Below, in pieces: positions 45,028 through 53,633 of a stretch of DNA of 64,000 nucleotides. Each line of letters starts with the position of its first letter. Position 1 is the first letter of the stretch. The notes under the pieces were generated by a model that saw nothing but the letters and a program-made list of their open reading frames with translations, was not told where the DNA came from and did no database searches. The position numbers were made by a program, and so were the translations under genes. The stretch lies in the NCBI RefSeq assembly GCF_009707545.1, contig NZ_WLYK01000008.1, positions 434,001-498,000 on the forward strand, given 5' to 3'. This DNA is from Nakamurella alba (GTDB taxonomy: Bacteria > Actinomycetota > Actinomycetes > Mycobacteriales > Nakamurellaceae).

Positions 45028-46491
45028 ATGTCGGTGACCACGCAGCAGATCGACGACCTGATCGGGTCGGTACCGACCGGGCTGTTCGTGGGTGGTGCGT
45101 GGTCGGACGGCCCGCGGTCGCTGCCGGTGGAGAACCCGGCGACCGGCGACGTGCTGACCGAGATCGCCGATGCCACACCGGCCGACGGCATGGCGGCGCT
45201 GGACGCAGCGGTCGCCGCGCAGGCGGACTGGGCGGCCACCGACCCGCGGGCCCGCGGCGAGATGCTGCGCAAGGCGTTCGAGCTGCTCACCGCGCGGGCC
45301 GACGACTTCGCCCTGCTGATGACGCTGGAGATGGGCAAGCCGCTGGCCGAGGCCCGCGGCGAGGTCACCTACGGCGCCGAGTTCCTGCGCTGGTTCTCGG
45401 AGGAGGCCGTGCGGATCTCCGGCCGCTACTCGGTCGCACCGTCCGGCGGCACCCGCCTGCTGACGATGAAGCAGCCGGTCGGCCCGGTCTTCGCGATCAC
45501 CCCGTGGAACTTCCCGCTGGCCATGGGCACCCGCAAGATCGGCCCGGCGCTGGCCGCCGGCTGCACCGTGGTGATCAAGCCGGCCGCCCAGACCCCGCTC
45601 ACCACATTGGCTCTCGCCGCCGTGCTCACCGAGGCCGGGGTGCCGGACGGGGTGGTCAACGTGATCACCACGTCGCACTCGGGGGCGGTGTCCGAGCCGA
45701 TCATCCGGGACCGGCGGCTGCGCAAGCTGACCTTCACCGGGTCCACCCCGGTCGGTCGGCGGCTTATCGAGCAGTCGGCGGAGCAGGTGCTGAAGGTGTC
45801 GATGGAACTCGGCGGGAACGCCCCGTTCCTGGTGTTCGCCGACGCCGACCTGGACCGTGCGGTGGACGGCGCGATGCTGGCCAAGATGCGCAACATCGGC
45901 GAGGCGTGCACGGCGGCCAACCGCTTCCTGGTGCACGAGTCGGTGGCGGCGGAGTTCTCCCGCCGGCTGGCCGAGCGGATGGGTGCGATGAAGGTCGGGC
46001 CGGGGATCGAGGACGGCGTGCAGGTCGGGCCGCTGGTGGATGCCGCTGCGGTGCAGAAGGTCTCGGAGCTGGTGGCGAACGCGGTCGACTCCGGTGCGAA
46101 GGTGCTGACCGGCGGGGACCGGATCGACGGACCGGGCCACTTCTTCCGCCCGACGGTGCTGACCGAGGTGCCGGTCACCGCCGACGTCTTCCGCGAGGAG
46201 ATCTTCGGCCCGGTCGCCCCGGTGCTCACCTTCGCCGACGACGACGAGGGCATCCGGATGGCCAATGACACCGAGTACGGGCTGGTGGCCTACGCCTTCA
46301 CCCAGGACCTGACCCGGGCGCTCACCGTCTCCGAGCGGCTGGAGACGGGGATGGTCGGCATCAACCAGGGCATCGTCTCCAACCCGGCCGCGCCCTTCGG
46401 CGGCGTCAAGGCCTCCGGCCTCGGTCGCGAGGGCGGCGCCGAGGGCATCGAGGAGTACCTGGAGACGAAGTACGTCGGCATCGCGTTGTAA
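45028..46491 (+). CDS. gabD: NAD(P)-dependent aldehyde dehydrogenase, succinate-semialdehyde type
   Basis: Aldehyde dehydrogenase of 487 residues. General base Glu260 (MELGGNAPF) and nucleophile Cys294 (GEACTAANR) are present, with the NAD-binding PWNFPL and the GabD-like ending ASGLGREGGAEGIEEYLETKYVGI. GCAGGAGG precedes ATG 45028; the longer upstream frame is a shadow of the aldolase. It may share the sugar operon transcript (95-bp gap) and handle an aldehyde from the aldolase, or act in GABA breakdown. The last codons are copied twice behind the stop. Confidence 0.9.
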   Translation: MSVTTQQIDDLIGSVPTGLFVGGAWSDGPRSLPVENPATGDVLTEIADATPADGMAALDAAVAAQADWAATDPRARGEMLRKAFELLTARADDFALLMTLEMGKPLAEARGEVTYGAEFLRWFSEEAVRISGRYSVAPSGGTRLLTMKQPVGPVFAITPWNFPLAMGTRKIGPALAAGCTVVIKPAAQTPLTTLALAAVLTEAGVPDGVVNVITTSHSGAVSEPIIRDRRLRKLTFTGSTPVGRRLIEQSAEQVLKVSMELGGNAPFLVFADADLDRAVDGAMLAKMRNIGEACTAANRFLVHESVAAEFSRRLAERMGAMKVGPGIEDGVQVGPLVDAAAVQKVSELVANAVDSGAKVLTGGDRIDGPGHFFRPTVLTEVPVTADVFREEIFGPVAPVLTFADDDEGIRMANDTEYGLVAYAFTQDLTRALTVSERLETGMVGINQGIVSNPAAPFGGVKASGLGREGGAEGIEEYLETKYVGIAL

Positions 46492-46547
46492 AGAGCACAG
46501 TCGTCGGCATCGCGTTGGGAGCCGACACAGTCGTCGGCATCGCGTTG
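46474..46547. repeat. Triplicated gene end behind gabD
   Basis: GTCGGCATCGCGTTG occurs at 46474-46488 (last codons of gabD), 46503-46517 and 46533-46547, steps 29 and 30 bp. The second and third copies share a longer CACAGTC lead. Confidence 0.88.
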
Positions 46548-46561
46548 TGGAAAGCGGGCTT

Positions 46562-46603
46562 GGTCCGTGGAAGTGGCGGCTATGACCGCCACTTCCACGG
46601 ACC
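46562..46603. terminator. Strong terminator between gabD and gpx
   Basis: An 18-bp perfect inverted repeat (GGTCCGTGGAAGTGGCGG and its complement) with the 6-nt loop CTATGA between two convergent genes. Confidence 0.92.
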
Positions 46604-46638
46604 CAACGCGGAGCCGGCCCAAACCGGGTTGCGCAGGA

Positions 46639-47131
46639 TCAGGCGGGAAGAACTGCCTCGATGGCGGCGCGGATCTCCGGCGCGTCGGGCTCGGTGCGCG
46701 GGCGGAAACGACCGGCCACGGTCCCGTCGGGCGCGAGCAGGAACTTCTCGAAGTTCCACTGCACGTCGCCGGCCTCACCGGCGGAGTCGGTCACCTCGGT
46801 CAGCGCACTGTAGATCGCATCCTTGCCGTCGCCGTTGACCTCGACCTTGTCCGACATCGGGAAGGTGACACCGTAGGTGGCGGAGCAGAACTCGGCGATC
46901 TCCTCCGAGGTGCCCGGCTCCTGTCCCATGAACTGGTTGCACGGGAAACCGATGACGGTGAACCCGCGGCCGGACAGCTCCTTCTGCAGCGCCTCGAGCC
47001 CGGCGTACTGCGGGGTGAGCCCGCACTTGGAGGCGACGTTGACCACGAGCGCGGCGCGGCCGGCGGCCAGCCCGCCCAGCGTGGTGGCCGCCCTGCAGGG
47101 TGGTCACGGGCAGGGACAGCAGATCGGTCAT
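46639..47131 (-). pseudogene. gpx: Glutathione peroxidase-family gene with a frameshift near the 5' end
   Basis: Thiol peroxidase of the GPx family. The intact-looking part has the active-site Cys in NVASKCGLTP, FPCNQFMGQEPG and WNFEKFL. The expected N-terminus MTDLLSLPVTTLQGG starts at ATG 47131 in a different frame. The phases switch within about 47086-47095, where one extra base in GGCGGCC would explain it: after removing it the protein reads through TTLGGLAAGRAALVVNVASKCG, as in whole family members (about 160 residues). Without repair only a 135-residue form from GTG 47046 is possible, lacking the first strand. Either a true mutation or a sequencing error. Confidence 0.8.
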
Positions 47132-47228
47132 CGGGGCTCCCGGTTCGTCGGACACTCTTCCTCCAGGCCACAACGGTGGCCGGGAGAAGATCATTCCTCA
47201 GGCGAAGGGCCTCCCGGCGACCGGGGCG

Positions 47229-47801
47229 TCAGGCGCTCGCGCCCTTGCCCGCGGACTTCAACGTGAACGCGGCCATGATCAGGAAGATCCCGGAGATCAG
47301 TGCCCAGATGCCGATCAGCCAGAGGATGCTCAGGATGCCGTCGAACGGCGAGACCACCAGCGTGACACCGAAGATCAGCGCCAGGATGCCGGTGATCAGC
47401 ATCCACAGCCAGCCGTTGGTCTGATCCGTCTTGCGCAGGGTCCAGGCCGACCCGATGGCGGTGATCCCGCCGACGATCGCCCAGAATCCGATGATGAACA
47501 GCAGCACCAGCGCGGTCGCACCCGGCCAGGCCAGGGTGATGATGCCGGCGACGATGCCGAGGATGCCCTGGATGTAGTACCAGGCGGTCGACTTGCCGCT
47601 GCCCCGCTCGGAGAAGCCGTGCATGATCGAGGTGACGCCGTCGAAGATGAAGTAGACGGCGAGCAGCGCGATCAGGAAGCTGAGCGCCGCACCCGGCGCC
47701 GCCAGCGCGATGATGCCGAACAGCACGGCGATGATGCCGCGCACCAGCAGCAGCCACCAGAACCTGGCGGCCAGTCCACGAACCGTTCCCACAGCGTCCA
47801 T
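47229..47801 (-). CDS. HdeD/DUF308-family membrane protein
   Basis: Membrane protein of 190 residues with six helices in three repeated pairs (each with a GIxxIxxGIxxLxxP-like pattern), the DUF308/HdeD fold linked to acid stress in enteric bacteria. ATG 47801 has GGGAGGA 5 nt before it; an upstream in-frame start at 47867 lacks such a site. The role in actinobacteria is not established. Confidence 0.82.
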   Translation of the reverse strand: MDAVGTVRGLAARFWWLLLVRGIIAVLFGIIALAAPGAALSFLIALLAVYFIFDGVTSIMHGFSERGSGKSTAWYYIQGILGIVAGIITLAWPGATALVLLFIIGFWAIVGGITAIGSAWTLRKTDQTNGWLWMLITGILALIFGVTLVVSPFDGILSILWLIGIWALISGIFLIMAAFTLKSAGKGASA

Positions 47802-47975
47802 CGGTTCCTCCCGAGCCTGATCGGAATTGGTCCTGCCGGGCGCCCGGACGGGCGTCCGCAACGTCACCTGGTCCCAACGCCTCTACACCTGATCACCAGC
47901 AGTATGCGACCTCGATGATCACGTACCCGGCACCGACCCGGCCAAGCAGTTGTCCCGCCGGGCGGAGACGGCTGC

Positions 47976-48000
47976 GAACGACGGCGATCGCGCGCCGTTC
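47976..48000 (-). terminator. Possible hairpin behind the DUF4032 gene
   Basis: CGGCG/CGCCG stem extended by GAA/TTC with a bulge, 6-nt loop, 19 bp past the stop of the minus-strand DUF4032 gene. Confidence 0.4.
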
Positions 48001-48018
48001 AGGAGTCGTCGCCGGGGC

Positions 48019-49323
48019 TCAGTCGCCGTAGCGCAGCGCCGCGGCCTCCCAGGCCTCCTCGTCGAGCCCGCCGCCGTCCTCGTCGGCCCACATCATGCCG
48101 TTGCCCATCAGATCGGGGTCCAGCATGGCCTTCTCGTCGGGCCGGTAGCGGAGCACGGTGTCCAGGTAGGAGTGGACGGCGTCCTCGATGGAGACCTCGT
48201 GCCCGGCCGCCTCGGACAGGAACCACCGGTGCTCCAGCACCTCGTGGAAGATCTCGGCCGGTTCCAGTTTCTCCCGCAGCGCCGGCGGGACCGCCTCGAT
48301 CACCGGCTCGAACACGTCGGTCACCCAGTGCCGGGCGACGGTGTCCTCGTCGACCTCTGTCTCCGGCAGCACGGCCTGCGAACGGTAGGTGTCCAGGTCG
48401 TTGAGGATGCGGCGGGCCTGGTTCTCCTGCACCGCGAGGCCGGTCAGGTCGAACAGCCGGCGCCGGTGGTGACCGGCCTCCACCACCTGGGTCTGGACGA
48501 GAACGTGCGGCTCGCCTTCCTTCTCGTTGACCTGGATCTGTGCGACGTCGTAGCCGAGGCGGTTGAGCCGGCGCAGCCGCTTCTCGATCCGCCACCACTC
48601 GTCGGCGCCCATGGTCTGCGGCGCGGTGAGCTCGGCCCAGAGCTTCTCGTACCGCTGGATCACCGACATGGCGGTCTCCAGCGGGTCGACCTGCTCGGGC
48701 AGCAGGCCGGACATCTGCAGGTCGAGGAGTTCGCCCGCCAGGTTGGTCTCGGCGATGTCCAGGTCCTGCAGCCGCTGGCCGTTCGACAGCGCGCCGGGGC
48801 GCAGCTCACCGGTCTCCGCGTCCACCAGGTAGGCGGCCAGCGCGCCGGCATCCCGCCGGAACAACGTGTTGGACAGCGAGCAGTCCTTCCACGCGAAACC
48901 CACCAGGTGCAGCCGGACCAGCAGCTCGGCCAGCGCGTCCAGGGTCTTCGGTTCCAGGTCCGGGTCCAGCCGGCGGGAGAACAGTGCGCGGTAGGGGAGC
49001 GAGAACCGCAGGTGCTCGGTGACCAGGGCGGCGTCCAGCGGGTCGCCCTCCGGGGTGGTCCGGCCGGCGACCACGCCGACCGCCTCGACCACCGGGACCC
49101 CGAGCTTGGCCAGTCGTCGCAGCTGGTCGTACTCGTGCTCGGCCAGGCCCCGGTCGATCTCCTTGATCGCGTAGACCTTGCCGCCGATCCGGACGAACCG
49201 GACGATGTGCCGGGAGATGCCGCGGGGCAGGCTGACGAGCTTCTCCCGCGGCCAGTCCGCCAGCGCGGTCGACCACGGCAGCGTCAGCAGATCCGTCGGA
49301 TCGGGTCCACTGCCGAATTGCAT
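48019..49323 (-). CDS. DUF4032 domain protein (kinase-like fold)
   Basis: Cytoplasmic protein of 434 residues, conserved in actinobacteria. The N-terminal part resembles lipopolysaccharide-kinase/RIO-like folds: YAIKEIDRG, then LHLVGFAWKDCSLSNTLF (a kinase-like catalytic loop), LVDAETGEL. The C-terminal part is the DUF4032 helical region ending in an acidic tail. The start could be ATG 49323 or GTG 49329; CAGGCT lies 7 nt before the latter, a possible leaderless -10. Function unknown. Confidence 0.85.
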   Translation of the reverse strand: MQFGSGPDPTDLLTLPWSTALADWPREKLVSLPRGISRHIVRFVRIGGKVYAIKEIDRGLAEHEYDQLRRLAKLGVPVVEAVGVVAGRTTPEGDPLDAALVTEHLRFSLPYRALFSRRLDPDLEPKTLDALAELLVRLHLVGFAWKDCSLSNTLFRRDAGALAAYLVDAETGELRPGALSNGQRLQDLDIAETNLAGELLDLQMSGLLPEQVDPLETAMSVIQRYEKLWAELTAPQTMGADEWWRIEKRLRRLNRLGYDVAQIQVNEKEGEPHVLVQTQVVEAGHHRRRLFDLTGLAVQENQARRILNDLDTYRSQAVLPETEVDEDTVARHWVTDVFEPVIEAVPPALREKLEPAEIFHEVLEHRWFLSEAAGHEVSIEDAVHSYLDTVLRYRPDEKAMLDPDLMGNGMMWADEDGGGLDEEAWEAAALRYGD

Positions 49324-49421
49324 GCGCACGCGTGTCAGCCTGGCACAGAACGGGCGGCCGGGAGCGTTGCAGACGGTGGATGCGGGCACCGACCCCGCGT
49401 CAGCCGCTCCGAGGAGGAACG

Positions 49422-49934
49422 ATGAGCAGTGCAACCGACCTGTTGGTGGACGCCTTCGACCGGGTGCAGGAGGTGTCCCGGGCCGCCGTGGCCGACCTGG
49501 ACGAGCAGCAGCTCACCGCCCGGCTGGACGCCGACGCGAATTCCATCGCCTGGCTGGTCTGGCACCTGACCCGGGTGCAGGACGACCACGTCTCGGCCCT
49601 GGCCGGGCAGGAACAGGTGTGGATCAGCGGCGGCTGGGCCGACCGGTTCGCGCTGCCGTTCCCACTCGACGGCATCGGCTACGGCCAGTCCTCCGCCGAC
49701 GTCGCGAAGGTGCACGACATCCCGACGGACCTGCTGGTCGGCTACCAGGACGAGGTGCACGACATGACCGTCGAGTACGTCGGTGCACTGTCGGCCGCGG
49801 ACCTGGCCGAGGTGGTCGACGAGAACTGGGACCCGCCGGTGACGGCCGCGGTCCGGCTGGTCAGCGTCGTCTCGGACACCCTGCAGCACGCCGGCCAGGC
49901 CGCGTTCGTCCGCGGCATCCTGCTGCGCCGCTGA
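49422..49934 (+). CDS. DinB/DUF664-family protein, putative mycothiol-dependent transferase
   Basis: Protein of 170 residues with the DinB four-helix fold. The metal-site histidines are visible as His48 (WLVWHLTR) and His156 (DTLQHAGQAAFVRG). In actinobacteria this family includes mycothiol S-transferases and maleylpyruvate-isomerase-like enzymes that detoxify electrophiles. GAGGAGGAA precedes ATG 49422. Convergent with the LacI gene (22 bp). Confidence 0.83.
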   Translation: MSSATDLLVDAFDRVQEVSRAAVADLDEQQLTARLDADANSIAWLVWHLTRVQDDHVSALAGQEQVWISGGWADRFALPFPLDGIGYGQSSADVAKVHDIPTDLLVGYQDEVHDMTVEYVGALSAADLAEVVDENWDPPVTAAVRLVSVVSDTLQHAGQAAFVRGILLRR

Positions 49935-49956
49935 CTCCCGGCGCCGAACCACCGGC

Positions 49957-50991
49957 TCACCGGTCGGTGGGCGGCAGGTTCCACGGGGTGACGACCTGGA
50001 CCGCGGAGTAGGCGGACCGAGGACGGCCGGGCAGCGCACCCTGCGCCTGCATCACCATCAGGCAGGCGTTGCGCACGTCCTCCTGCAGGTCGTGGTGCAG
50101 CACGGCCGAGAGTTCGCCCTGCAGCAGCATTTCCACGTTGACCCGATCCAAGTCGTGGCCGACGAAGACGGTGCAGCGGCGGCCCAGCTCTGCGAACACC
50201 GACAGCGTGGTGCGGTTCGCGTCGGAGCCGTACATCGAGTAGACCGCGGTGACGTCCGGGTGTGCACGCAGGGTGTCGAGCAACTGGGTGCGCCGCTGCT
50301 CGGCGGTCCCGCTGCGGGTGACCGCCTCCACCAGCCGGCGGCCCGGGGCGAGGGTGCGCAGCGTGCTGCGGAATCCCATCTCGCGGTCGTCCTCGCCGCG
50401 GAAGGTGCCGTCGCCGCGGGTGATCATCACCCCGTCCGGGCGGTCGCCGAGCCACTGCTGGACCAGGTAGGCGGCGGTGGCGCCGGCCGCCCGGTTGTCC
50501 AGACCGACATAGCCCTGGCGCACGCTGGTCGGCAGGTCACTGGCCAGGGTGACCACCGGGATCCGTGCGTGCTCGAGACGCCTGACCGCGGCGACGATCT
50601 CGGGGGAGTCCGGGCCGATCAGCACCACTCCGTGGGAGCCCTTGCGCAGCACCTCGTCCAGCCGGGCCGCCTGCTCGCGGGCCGGTGCGCCGTCGGAGAA
50701 GTGGAAGCGGCAGCGCAGCACCGCCGGCCGCATCCGGGGCAGTTCCGCCTCGAACGCCTCCCGGACGGCCGAGGTGAACACCGCCGGACTGTCCAGCACG
50801 ACGTCGAGCAGGAACGTCCGCCCGCCCAGTCGCACCTGGGACCGCTGCCGGCCCAGGTCCTCGATGGCCCGTTCCACCTCGGCCACCGTGCCTGCCCGCA
50901 CCCCGCCCCGGCGGTGCAGCACCCGGTCCACCGTCGCCTCGGACAGGCCCGCCTGCTGGGCGATCTCCCTGATCCGGAACGTATGGGCCAC
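49957..50991 (-). CDS. LacI-family regulator next to the PhyH/Gfo-Idh cluster
   Basis: Regulator of 344 residues: helix-turn-helix at about 5-30 (RIREIAQQAGLSEATVDRVLHRR) and a sugar-binding periplasmic-like domain. The ATVDRVLH recognition helix is typical of a subgroup with complete ligand domains. GTG 50991 is supported by CAGAAT 7 nt upstream. Divergent from the PhyH-led cluster, which it probably controls. Confidence 0.88.
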   Translation of the reverse strand: MAHTFRIREIAQQAGLSEATVDRVLHRRGGVRAGTVAEVERAIEDLGRQRSQVRLGGRTFLLDVVLDSPAVFTSAVREAFEAELPRMRPAVLRCRFHFSDGAPAREQAARLDEVLRKGSHGVVLIGPDSPEIVAAVRRLEHARIPVVTLASDLPTSVRQGYVGLDNRAAGATAAYLVQQWLGDRPDGVMITRGDGTFRGEDDREMGFRSTLRTLAPGRRLVEAVTRSGTAEQRRTQLLDTLRAHPDVTAVYSMYGSDANRTTLSVFAELGRRCTVFVGHDLDRVNVEMLLQGELSAVLHHDLQEDVRNACLMVMQAQGALPGRPRSAYSAVQVVTPWNLPPTDR

Positions 50992-51155
50992 GCCGGTGAT
51001 TCTGAGGGGACCGTGCTGGTCCTCGCAAGATCGGATTCCGTGGCCGGATCGGTCCGGTCGCTGTTCAGGGTGTCCTTGCGCCAGTCGATCCCGGCGGGTC
51101 CGGGCCGCCAGGACGGCGCAGCTTCCTGATGGGTTTTTGAGGGGTTCTGCGGGTG

Positions 51156-51169
51156 GTGGCCCCGGCCAC
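51156..51169. promoter_or_regulatory. Palindrome upstream of the PhyH gene, possible operator
   Basis: GTGGCCCCGGCCAC is a perfect 6-2-6 inverted repeat, just upstream of a -10-like TACCGT at 51177-51182. It lies in the gap shared by the LacI gene and the PhyH operon. Confidence 0.45.
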
Positions 51170-51271
51170 ACCCTCCTACCGTTGTGGCATCCGCGGAACA
51201 CCGCCCGGCACCGGCCGGGGACACCGATTCCGACCGCAGCCCGGTCGACCACAGGGAAGTGAGATCCGACC

Positions 51272-52456
51272 ATGAGTGCACCTGCCGCCCGCCGTCACGG
51301 CGCCGACGTCTGGCTCCGCCGCGAGGACTGCTCGATCGAGGAGTTCCGCACGTCGGTCGAGGCCGACGTCACCGACCCGGCCGACTACCCGTACGCCTCC
51401 GCCGTCGAGCGCGGCGTGCTGCTGTACGGGCCGGAGCTCGCGCAGAAGGTGACCGATCCAGCGGTGCGCCGCGAGGTCCAGGCCGAACTGGTGGCGGCGC
51501 TGATGGACGGCCCCGGCATCGTGGTGTTCCAGGGGGCGTTCGCGCCCGAGGTCATCGACCGGGCCACTGACGCCTTCAACCAGATGCTCGCCGCGCAGAA
51601 GGCGGCCGGCGTCGTCAGTGGCGACCATTTCGCGAAGCCCGGTGCCAATGACCGGATCTGGGGCGCGCTGGACAAGCTGGCCGTCGCCCACCCGGACGTC
51701 TTCGCCGACTACTACGCCAACGACATGCTGGCGCTGGCGTCGAGCGCCTGGCTGGGTCCGAACTACCAGGTGACGTCGTCGCTGAACATCGTCAACCCCG
51801 GCGGACAGGCCCAGACCGCCCACCGTGACTACCATCTCGGGTTCATGCCGTTGGAGACGGCGGCCGGCTACCCGGCGCACGTGCACCGGCTCTCGCCGGT
51901 GCTGACCCTGCAGGGTGCGGTCGCGCACTGCGACATGCCGGTGGAGACCGGGCCTACCATGTACCTGCCGCACTCGCAGAAGTACCTGCCCGGCTACCTG
52001 GCCGCCGGTCTGCCCGACTTCGTCGGGTACTTCGCCGAGAACTACGTGCAGCTGCCGCTGCGCAAGGGCGACGCGGTGTTCTTCAACCCGGCGCTGTTCC
52101 ACGGCGCGGGCACCAACCACTCGGCCGACGTCCGCCGCATGGCCAACCTGCTGCAGGTGTCCTCGGCCTTCGGGCGGGCGCTGGAGAGCGTCGACCGGGT
52201 GGCGGCCTCCGCCGCCGTCTACCCGACCCTGCTGGAGCGCAAGGCCGCCGGCGCCGACGCCGCGACCCTGCGCAACGTGGTCGCCGCCGCCGCCGAGGGC
52301 TACCCCTTCCCGACCAACCTGGACCGCGACCAACCGGTCGGCAGCCTGAACCCGGAGACCCAGGCCGAGCTGATGCTGCGGGCTCTCGACTCCGGTTGGG
52401 ACGCCGAGCGTTTCGTCACCGAACTGCGGGCCCAGTACGAGCGCCACCAGTCCTGA
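51272..52456 (+). CDS. Phytanoyl-CoA dioxygenase (PhyH) family protein
   Basis: Fe(II)/2-oxoglutarate oxygenase of 394 residues. The metal triad is visible as HRDYHLG (His-x-Asp) and FHGAGTNHS (distal His), with a C-terminal arginine region SADVRRMANLLQ for 2-oxoglutarate. GGGAAGTGAG lies before ATG 51272. First gene of a cluster with two sugar-type dehydrogenases and an aldo-keto reductase, so it may hydroxylate or open a cyclitol or sugar derivative. Substrate unknown. Confidence 0.85.
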   Translation: MSAPAARRHGADVWLRREDCSIEEFRTSVEADVTDPADYPYASAVERGVLLYGPELAQKVTDPAVRREVQAELVAALMDGPGIVVFQGAFAPEVIDRATDAFNQMLAAQKAAGVVSGDHFAKPGANDRIWGALDKLAVAHPDVFADYYANDMLALASSAWLGPNYQVTSSLNIVNPGGQAQTAHRDYHLGFMPLETAAGYPAHVHRLSPVLTLQGAVAHCDMPVETGPTMYLPHSQKYLPGYLAAGLPDFVGYFAENYVQLPLRKGDAVFFNPALFHGAGTNHSADVRRMANLLQVSSAFGRALESVDRVAASAAVYPTLLERKAAGADAATLRNVVAAAAEGYPFPTNLDRDQPVGSLNPETQAELMLRALDSGWDAERFVTELRAQYERHQS

Positions 52457-52613
52457 TCCCCCGGAGTACACCGCCAACCCGGCCGCGGGTCGCGCACATC
52501 CCTGCCCCGCAGGTGATGTCGCGGCCCGCGGCCTTCGGCGGGTTCCGGGGCGTCCGATACATCCGCCAGCACCGCACCACTCACCGCCGAGCAGACCGCA
52601 GGAGCACCGCACC

Positions 52614-53633
52614 ATGGCAACACCACACACCGGGGACATCAGGGTCGGCGTCATCGGGGCCGGGATCATGGGCGCGGACCACGCCCGGCAACTGCGGGCG
52701 TGGGTGCCCGGTGCGGTCCCGGCGATGATCGCCGACATCGACGCCGTGCGGGCCGCCACCGTCGCGGACGAGCTCGGTGCCCGGTCCACCGACGACGCCG
52801 AGGCGCTCATCGCCGACCCCGGGGTCGACGCGATCCTCATCGCCTCGCACGACTCCACCCATGCCGACCTGTGCCGGGCCGCGGTCCGGGCCAACAAGCC
52901 GGTGCTGTGCGAGAAACCCTTGGCTCCCTCGCTCGCCGAGTCCGCCGAGCTGCTCCGGGACGTCGGCGACGGCGCCGGACTGATCTCGCTCGGCTTCATG
53001 CGGCGGTTCGACCCGGGCTACGTCGAGCTGAAGCGGACCGTGCACAGCGGCGAGGTCGGCCTTCCGCTGGTGCTGCACTGCGTCAGCCGCGGCGTGACAT
53101 CCGGTCCGGGCGCGACCTCGGAGTCCAGCGTCACCGGCTCCAGCATCCACGACCTCGACATCGTGCCGTGGCTACTGGACTCGCCGGTGGTGGAGGCGGC
53201 CTGGCTGGCCGGCCGGCAGTCCCGGGAGAACACCACCCTGCAGGACCCGCAGGTCATCCTGCTGCGCACGGCCGACGGTGTGCTCACCACGGTGGAGACC
53301 TATCTGAACGCCCGGTACGGCTACGACGTGCGCTGCGAGGCGGTGTGTGAGACGGGCACCGTGTCGGTCGCCGAGCCGTCCCCGGTGGTCACCGACCGGT
53401 CGCTGTCCCGCGGCATCGTCTACGCCGCCGACTGGCGACCCCGGTTCGCCGAGGCCTACCGGCGCGAGCTGACCGCCTGGATCGGCGCTGTCGCCACCGG
53501 TGCGCAGAACACCGCGCTCGCCACCGCCCGCGACGGGCTCGTCGCATCCGCCGTCGCCGAGGCGGTCATCACCTCCATGCACAGCGGCGGGGCGTTCGTC
53601 CCGGTGTCCGTCCCGACGATCACGGAGTCCTGA
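52614..53633 (+). CDS. Gfo/Idh/MocA oxidoreductase 1 (inositol-dehydrogenase-like)
   Basis: NAD(P)-dependent sugar or cyclitol dehydrogenase of 339 residues. Rossmann motif VGVIGAGIMGADHA at the start, the conserved EKPLAPS with the catalytic-site lysine at about 101, and SIHDLDIVPWLL in the substrate domain, as in inositol 2-dehydrogenases. CAGGAGCA precedes ATG 52614. The stop overlaps the next ATG (TGATG). Confidence 0.88.
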   Translation: MATPHTGDIRVGVIGAGIMGADHARQLRAWVPGAVPAMIADIDAVRAATVADELGARSTDDAEALIADPGVDAILIASHDSTHADLCRAAVRANKPVLCEKPLAPSLAESAELLRDVGDGAGLISLGFMRRFDPGYVELKRTVHSGEVGLPLVLHCVSRGVTSGPGATSESSVTGSSIHDLDIVPWLLDSPVVEAAWLAGRQSRENTTLQDPQVILLRTADGVLTTVETYLNARYGYDVRCEAVCETGTVSVAEPSPVVTDRSLSRGIVYAADWRPRFAEAYRRELTAWIGAVATGAQNTALATARDGLVASAVAEAVITSMHSGGAFVPVSVPTITES

